NCBI RefSeq assembly: GCF_007362775.1
Contig: NZ_CP041692.1
Location: 248,001 to 312,000 of the forward strand
DNA length: 64,000 nt
Direction: 5' to 3'
Source of the DNA: Microlunatus elymi
GTDB taxonomy: Bacteria > Actinomycetota > Actinomycetes > Propionibacteriales > Propionibacteriaceae
The notes under the pieces are model-generated. The model was not told the origin of the DNA. It did no database searches and worked only from the letters and a program-made list of their open reading frames with translations. Of the stretch, positions 59,494-64,000 are shown one piece after another (within the stretch, counting starts at the first letter, position 1; each line of letters starts with the position of its first letter). The position numbers and the translations under genes are program-made.

Positions 59494-62400
59494 ACCAATG
59501 ACCGGATCCGAGACCGACGCCGACGGCAAGTCCACGGCAGCGAGTGCGGGCGCCTCGCGGCTGATCTCGGCGACGGCGGTGATGGCCGCCGGCACCGGGA
59601 TGTCGCGGGTGCTCGGCTTCCTCAAGGCCGTACTGCTCGGTGTCGCGCTCGGCTACGGCACCCGGCAGGCGGACATGTTCAGCTTCGCCAACGTGGTGCC
59701 GCAGGCGATCTACCTGCTGCTGGCGGGCGGCGTACTGAACACGGTCTTCGTACCGCAGATCGTCCGGGCCATGCACGAGGACGACGACGGCGGCGAGGCC
59801 TTCACCAACCGGTTGATCACCCTCGGCATGACCGCCATCGCCGGCATCGCGGTGATCGCGACGGTGGCCGCCCCGCTGATCATGTCGGTCTACCTGGACG
59901 GCCAGTGGCGACACCCGGATCTGGCCGCCCAGTTCGACTCCGTGGTGATGCTGGCCTACTTCTGCCTGCCGCAGATCTTCTTCTACGGCATCACCGTGAT
60001 GCTCGGCCAGGTGCTGAACGCCCGCGGCCGGTTCGGGCCGATGATGTGGGCACCGGTGCTGAACAACGTGGTCGGCATCGCCTCGATCGGCCTGTTTCTG
60101 TTGCTGTGGCCGGGCAGCCGGGACCTCGGCGCCCCGTTCACCCTGCAGCAGGAACTGGTCCTCGGGCTGGGTGCGACGCTCGGCATCGTCGCCCAGTCGC
60201 TGGTGCTGATCCCGTTCGTCCGGGCCATCGGCTTCCGCTTCCGGCCGCGGTTCGACTTCCGGCACACCGGCCTGGGGCGGGCCGGACACGTGGCGAAGTG
60301 GACGGTCGGCTACATGATCGTCACCCAGCTGGCCCTGGTGGTGGTCAGTCGGCTGGCCAGCAGTGCGGTGCCGAGCGGACACGGTGCCGGCTGGACGGTC
60401 TATCAGAACGCCAACCTGATCTTCATGCTGCCGCATTCACTGATCACGGTCTCGCTGGTCACCGCGATGCTGCCGTCGACCTCGCGGCTGGTGATCTCCG
60501 GTGATCTGGCCGGCGCCCGGGACGAGGTCACCCGGACGATGCGGCTGACGGTCGCCGCGCTACTGCCGGCCTCGCTGGCCTTCCTGGCGCTCGCCTTCCC
60601 GATCACCGCGGTGCTGTTCGCACACGGCAACGGCTCCGAGCAGTCGGGGCTGATCGGCTGGACGCTGATCGCGTTCGCCATCGGGCTGGTCCCCTTCACC
60701 TTGCAGTACGTGTGTCTGCGCGCGTTCTACGCGTTGGAGGACACCCGCACCACGTTCTTCCTGCAGATCCTGATCGCCTCGGTGAACGTGCTGGTAGCGC
60801 TGCTGCTGGTGCTGCCGATCGGCAAGCCGAACTGGGTCGCGCCCGGGCTGGCCCTGGCGTATGCGAGTGCCTATCTGATCGGTCTGGGCGTCTCCTTCCA
60901 TCAGCTCGGCAAGAAACTGCCCGGGCTGCGGGGCCGCGAGATCATCGGGCACTGCGTACGGGTTTTCCTGGCCGCGCTGCCGGCCGCCGGCATCGCGCTG
61001 CTGATCACCTGGGGATTCGGACACTGGTCGGACTCGTTCTTCGCCCGGGTGCTGGCGCTGGCGGTGGCCGGGGTGGTGGCCGTCGGTGTCTATCTCGCGA
61101 TGGCACGGGTTCTGCGGATCTCAGAGGTGAATCAGATCATCAGCACCGTGCTGCGTCGCGGCACGGGCGGGACCACCGGCACCGACGGATCCGATCCCGA
61201 GTCACCGGCCGACGAGGAGGAGCCGGCGGGTCTGAACCGGGCCGCGGACGATTCCGGTTCGGTCGGCGGTTCAGTGGTGCCAGCAGCGCCGGAGTCTGGC
61301 ACGATCGGAGCCGGGATGGCGGATGCGGCTGCAGCCGGCAGCTGGCCGGCGGTCGACGCGGCGACTGAGGCGTTGACCGTCACCCGGATTCGTCAAGCGA
61401 TCAATCTCCCAGCGGGGCAACAAGCGATGACAGGTGGAAAGTCGGAGCAGTCGGCCGAGGCCATGGCCGACGAAGATCTTCGGCAACCTCCCAACTCGAC
61501 GGACCCCGATCAGACGGCCGAGTTCTCGCTGGCCGAGCTCGAGGCCGCCGCCGACGAACCAGCCTCCGCCGACGACACCAACCCGGGGGGCAGCCACTCC
61601 CCCCTGCCGGTCGACCATCTGCCGGCCGGGGCCGTACTGGCCAGCCGGTATCGGCTGGAGGAGTTGCTCGCCTCCACCGGCAACACCGCCCGCACCTGGC
61701 GTGCCTTCGACCTGGTGCTCAGCCGGTCGGTGGTGATCCATCTGCTGCCGGTGGGCGACGAACGCAGCGCCGATCTGCTGGCGGCGGGTCGCCGTGCGGC
61801 CGCGGCCACCGATTCCCGCTTCCTGCGGGTGCTGGACGCCGTCGGTGAAGGCGGCCGGACCCCCGACGGCGAGCTGGTCGGCAGCTACATCGTCAGCGAG
61901 TACGCCAAGGGCCAGTCGCTGCAGTCGTTGCTGACCGCCGCCCCGCTGACCGGGCTGGAGTCGGCCTGGCTGATCCGCGAGGTGGCCGACGCGTTGTCCG
62001 GCGCGCACGCGCGCGGCCTGCAGCATTGCCGGCTCAATCCGGACACCGTGATCATCACCCCCAGCGGCAACATCAAGATCGTCGGACTGCTGATCGAGGC
62101 CGCGTTGCGTCCGCAGGAGTACGCGTCCGCACCGTCCGGCGCGCACGACCTGGAAGCCGCCGACATTCATGACCTCGGCCGGTTGCTGTACGCCTGCCTG
62201 GTCGCCCGTTGGCCCGGCGGCGGCGAGTTCGGCCTGCCGCCGGCACCGCCGGCCACCGGCGCCGCCCAGGAGAGCGGCCACCCGTGGCTGACCCCGCGGC
62301 AGGTCCGGCACGGCGTCTCGCCGACCCTGGACCGGGTCTGTGATCAGTTGCTCAGCGCGGTCCCGCGACAGCACGCGCCGCGGATCGTCACCGCCGCCGA

Positions 62401-63277
62401 GTTGGTCGGCGAACTCGATCGGGTGCTCGGTTCGGCAGATGCCTCCAGCGACCTGGAGCGACGGCTCCGCCATCCGCATCCGCTCTTCCTGAGCGAGGAC
62501 ACCGAGGCCGAGGACCCGTCCTTCGACACCGTCGCCGCCACCCCGTACGCCGTGGTGGAGCGGACCAGCAGCATCGCCGCCGGCACCAACACCTCCAGCC
62601 CGAGCCGCCCGGCCGCGCCGACACTGCCCCCGACGCCACCGACACCCGAACCGGAACGGCGCCGCACCGGCCCACGCCGCTGGATCTGGCTGGTGGTGAT
62701 CGCGCTGCTGATCGCCGCCGTGGTCGTCACCATCGTCACCTCCCGCGGTCTGGGTCCGGCCCGCAACGCCGAACAGTCTCCGAAGGCCAAGGCGTCGGCG
62801 ACCGCGCCGGCCCCGCCGCAGCAGCTCAAGATCGTCGACGGTCACGACTTCGACCCGCCGCCGGGCAACGGCGAGGAGAACCCGGACGAGGTGAAGTACG
62901 CCTACGACGGGGACCCGAAGACGCGCTGGCGGACGCTGTCCTACATCGGCAGCCCGAAACTGGGCAACCTCAAGCCGGGCGTCGGCATCGTCTTCGACCT
63001 CGGCGCGGCCAAGACGGTCGGCGAGGTGAAGCTGCTGCTGTCCGGCGACGGCACGAACCTGCAGATCCGGGTGCCGAAGTCGGACGGTGACGCTCCGGAC
63101 CTGGACCATCTGAAGAGCTGGCGTACGGTGGCCGAGCAGAAGGGGGCCGGCGGTTCCGCAACGCTGACCCTGAAGCAGCAGGTCGACACCCGCTACGTGT
63201 TGGTATTCCTCACCTCCCTGCCGAGGGAGGGGGGCAACTACCGCGGCGGCATCTACGAGGCCGAGGTTCTGTCGTGA
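59486..63277 (+). CDS. murJ: MurJ lipid II flippase fused to pseudokinase and C-terminal sugar-binding-like domain
   Basis: 1263 residues from GTG 59486 (ATG 59498 also possible). Residues ~20-560 are the 14-TM MurJ/MviN flippase ('AVMAAGTGMSRVLGFLKAVLLGVALG', 'YVCLRAFYALEDTRTTF'). A ~130-residue acidic linker follows. Residues ~715-985 form a protein-kinase fold in which the VAIK Lys is His ('VVIHLLP'), HRD is 'HCRLNPD' and DFG is lost ('IVGLLIEA'), so it is a pseudokinase. One TM is at ~1066-1086 and an extracytoplasmic discoidin-like domain ends the protein. This is the architecture of mycobacterial MviN (Rv3910), where the phosphorylated pseudokinase recruits FhaA. A separate start near 61428 for the kinase half cannot be excluded. 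Confidence 0.94.
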   Translation: MAEPMTGSETDADGKSTAASAGASRLISATAVMAAGTGMSRVLGFLKAVLLGVALGYGTRQADMFSFANVVPQAIYLLLAGGVLNTVFVPQIVRAMHEDDDGGEAFTNRLITLGMTAIAGIAVIATVAAPLIMSVYLDGQWRHPDLAAQFDSVVMLAYFCLPQIFFYGITVMLGQVLNARGRFGPMMWAPVLNNVVGIASIGLFLLLWPGSRDLGAPFTLQQELVLGLGATLGIVAQSLVLIPFVRAIGFRFRPRFDFRHTGLGRAGHVAKWTVGYMIVTQLALVVVSRLASSAVPSGHGAGWTVYQNANLIFMLPHSLITVSLVTAMLPSTSRLVISGDLAGARDEVTRTMRLTVAALLPASLAFLALAFPITAVLFAHGNGSEQSGLIGWTLIAFAIGLVPFTLQYVCLRAFYALEDTRTTFFLQILIASVNVLVALLLVLPIGKPNWVAPGLALAYASAYLIGLGVSFHQLGKKLPGLRGREIIGHCVRVFLAALPAAGIALLITWGFGHWSDSFFARVLALAVAGVVAVGVYLAMARVLRISEVNQIISTVLRRGTGGTTGTDGSDPESPADEEEPAGLNRAADDSGSVGGSVVPAAPESGTIGAGMADAAAAGSWPAVDAATEALTVTRIRQAINLPAGQQAMTGGKSEQSAEAMADEDLRQPPNSTDPDQTAEFSLAELEAAADEPASADDTNPGGSHSPLPVDHLPAGAVLASRYRLEELLASTGNTARTWRAFDLVLSRSVVIHLLPVGDERSADLLAAGRRAAAATDSRFLRVLDAVGEGGRTPDGELVGSYIVSEYAKGQSLQSLLTAAPLTGLESAWLIREVADALSGAHARGLQHCRLNPDTVIITPSGNIKIVGLLIEAALRPQEYASAPSGAHDLEAADIHDLGRLLYACLVARWPGGGEFGLPPAPPATGAAQESGHPWLTPRQVRHGVSPTLDRVCDQLLSAVPRQHAPRIVTAAELVGELDRVLGSADASSDLERRLRHPHPLFLSEDTEAEDPSFDTVAATPYAVVERTSSIAAGTNTSSPSRPAAPTLPPTPPTPEPERRRTGPRRWIWLVVIALLIAAVVVTIVTSRGLGPARNAEQSPKAKASATAPAPPQQLKIVDGHDFDPPPGNGEENPDEVKYAYDGDPKTRWRTLSYIGSPKLGNLKPGVGIVFDLGAAKTVGEVKLLLSGDGTNLQIRVPKSDGDAPDLDHLKSWRTVAEQKGAGGSATLTLKQQVDTRYVLVFLTSLPREGGNYRGGIYEAEVLS

Positions 63278-64000
63278 CGCCTACCCCGCCGGCGGCCGCA
63301 CCGGCCGAGCCGACCCGGGCTGCGGTGTCGGCTCCGGCGGATCGGCAGCGGGTGCCGACCACGCCGGCGGAGTTGGATCGGGCTGCCGGGCCGCTGTCCG
63401 AGTTGTCCGACAGCGAACTGATGGCCTCGCACGTCGCCGGCAATCCGTACGCGTTCTCGGTGCTGGTGGCCCGGCACAAGGACCGGATGTGGGCGGTCGC
63501 ACTGCGTACCATGCGTAACCCCGAGGACGCCGCGGACGCACTGCAGGACGCGTACATCTCCGCGTTCCGGCGGGCGGCCAGCTTCCGTGGCGAGGCGCAG
63601 GTGACGACCTGGCTGCACCGGGTGGTGGTCAACGCCTGCCTGGACCGGATCCGCCGTAACAAGGTACGGGCCGCCGATCCGCTGCCGGAGGATCCCGATC
63701 GGGCCGGAGAGCTGGCGGCAACCGGCGACACCGAGGATCCGGTGCTGCAGCGGGAGGAACGAGCCGACATCAACTCCGCGCTGGCCCGGCTGAACCCGGA
63801 CCAGCGCGCCGCCCTGGTACTGGTGGACATGGAGGGCTACTCGGTCGAGGACGCGGCGGCAATGCTCGGCTGCGCCACCGGCACCATCAAGAGCCGCTGT
63901 GCTCGCGGCCGAGCAAAACTGGTGCCATTACTCAGACATTTGCGGGAACCGGATGACGAGCCGGAACGTCGGTCGGACGGTGCCCGCACCAGATCCACCG
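63274..64000 (+). CDS. sigM: RNA polymerase ECF sigma factor SigM (3' end outside window)
   Basis: At least 242 residues, no stop before the window edge. GTG 63274 overlaps the murJ stop (GTGA). After a ~45-residue Ala/Pro-rich N-terminus, region 2 is 'SDSELMASHVAGNPYAFSVLVARHKDRMWAVALRTMRNPEDAADALQDAYISAFRRAASFRG' with 'VTTWLHRVVVNACLDRIRRNK'. Region 4 is 'LARLNPDQRAALVLVDMEGYSVEDAAAMLGCATGTIKSRCARGRAKL'. It is usually followed by its anti-sigma factor and thioredoxin genes, so these are expected just beyond 64000. Confidence 0.95.
   Translation, partial: MTPTPPAAAPAEPTRAAVSAPADRQRVPTTPAELDRAAGPLSELSDSELMASHVAGNPYAFSVLVARHKDRMWAVALRTMRNPEDAADALQDAYISAFRRAASFRGEAQVTTWLHRVVVNACLDRIRRNKVRAADPLPEDPDRAGELAATGDTEDPVLQREERADINSALARLNPDQRAALVLVDMEGYSVEDAAAMLGCATGTIKSRCARGRAKLVPLLRHLREPDDEPERRSDGARTRST

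Overview
The window is high-GC (about 68-70% by eye), uses many GTG/TTG starts and ATGA/GTGA stop-start overlaps, and carries actinobacterial gene sets. The order CCA-adding enzyme, DUF6049 protein, MurJ with pseudokinase, SigM is the origin-proximal block of many Actinomycetota. The gene content would fit Propionibacteriales (for example a Microlunatus-like organism), but that placement is inference from gene content only.

Layout. 1-9.8 kb: accessory genes (VOC protein, frameshifted MFS transporter coupled to a MerR protein with a sliding-clamp-like C-terminal half, secreted sedolisin protease, GNAT, SGNH hydrolase, LLM flavin oxidoreductase, NmrA-like protein) separated by repeat-rich spacers. 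9.8-18.9 kb: lone ABC ATPase, a LacI regulator with a GH2 glycosidase that share an operator-like palindrome, a broken membrane-protein gene, GyrI-like protein, tautomerase, and an SDR/XRE divergent pair. 18.9-23.6 kb: replicative helicase DnaB carrying a 379-residue intein, an upstream ~800-bp gene-free region with a cluster of DnaA-box-like sites, then a CsoR/CopZ copper pair and a RibD/DHFR-like protein.

23.7-35 kb: a ten-gene minus-strand Flp/Tad-type pilus locus. Transcribed first is a sigma-region-4-like regulator. It is followed by a SAF (CpaB-like) protein, a CpaE-like protein with a degenerate P-loop, the TadA ATPase, TadB, TadC, a 61-residue pilin-like protein, two TadE-like pseudopilins and a TadG-like protein. 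The last gene encodes a 1179-residue membrane protein with two LysM domains outside and a BTAD-type regulator-like domain inside. Most junctions overlap by a few bases, so the locus probably acts as one operon. No prepilin peptidase is present in the window.

35.6-39.7 kb: a Wzm/Wzt-type polysaccharide or teichoic-acid exporter plus an LCP ligase, that is, export and wall attachment of a cell-wall glycopolymer. 39.7-43.2 kb: TetR/FAD-monooxygenase divergent pair sharing a palindromic operator, then an MFS transporter. 43.3-48.5 kb: ABC transporter operon ending in a secreted beta-propeller/phosphoesterase. 48.7-54.2 kb: epoxide hydrolase, exo-sialidase-like protein, M15 peptidase, lipoprotein, small membrane protein. 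54.3-64 kb: DUF2254 protein, then the conserved CCA enzyme/DUF6049/MurJ-pseudokinase/SigM block, with sigM running off the window.

Two features cut across the whole window. The hexamer TGATCA is strikingly over-represented (at least 23 copies in the first 10 kb counted by eye), resembling a highly iterated palindrome. Several families of dispersed palindromic or direct repeats sit at gene ends, some supplying the last codons of the adjacent gene.
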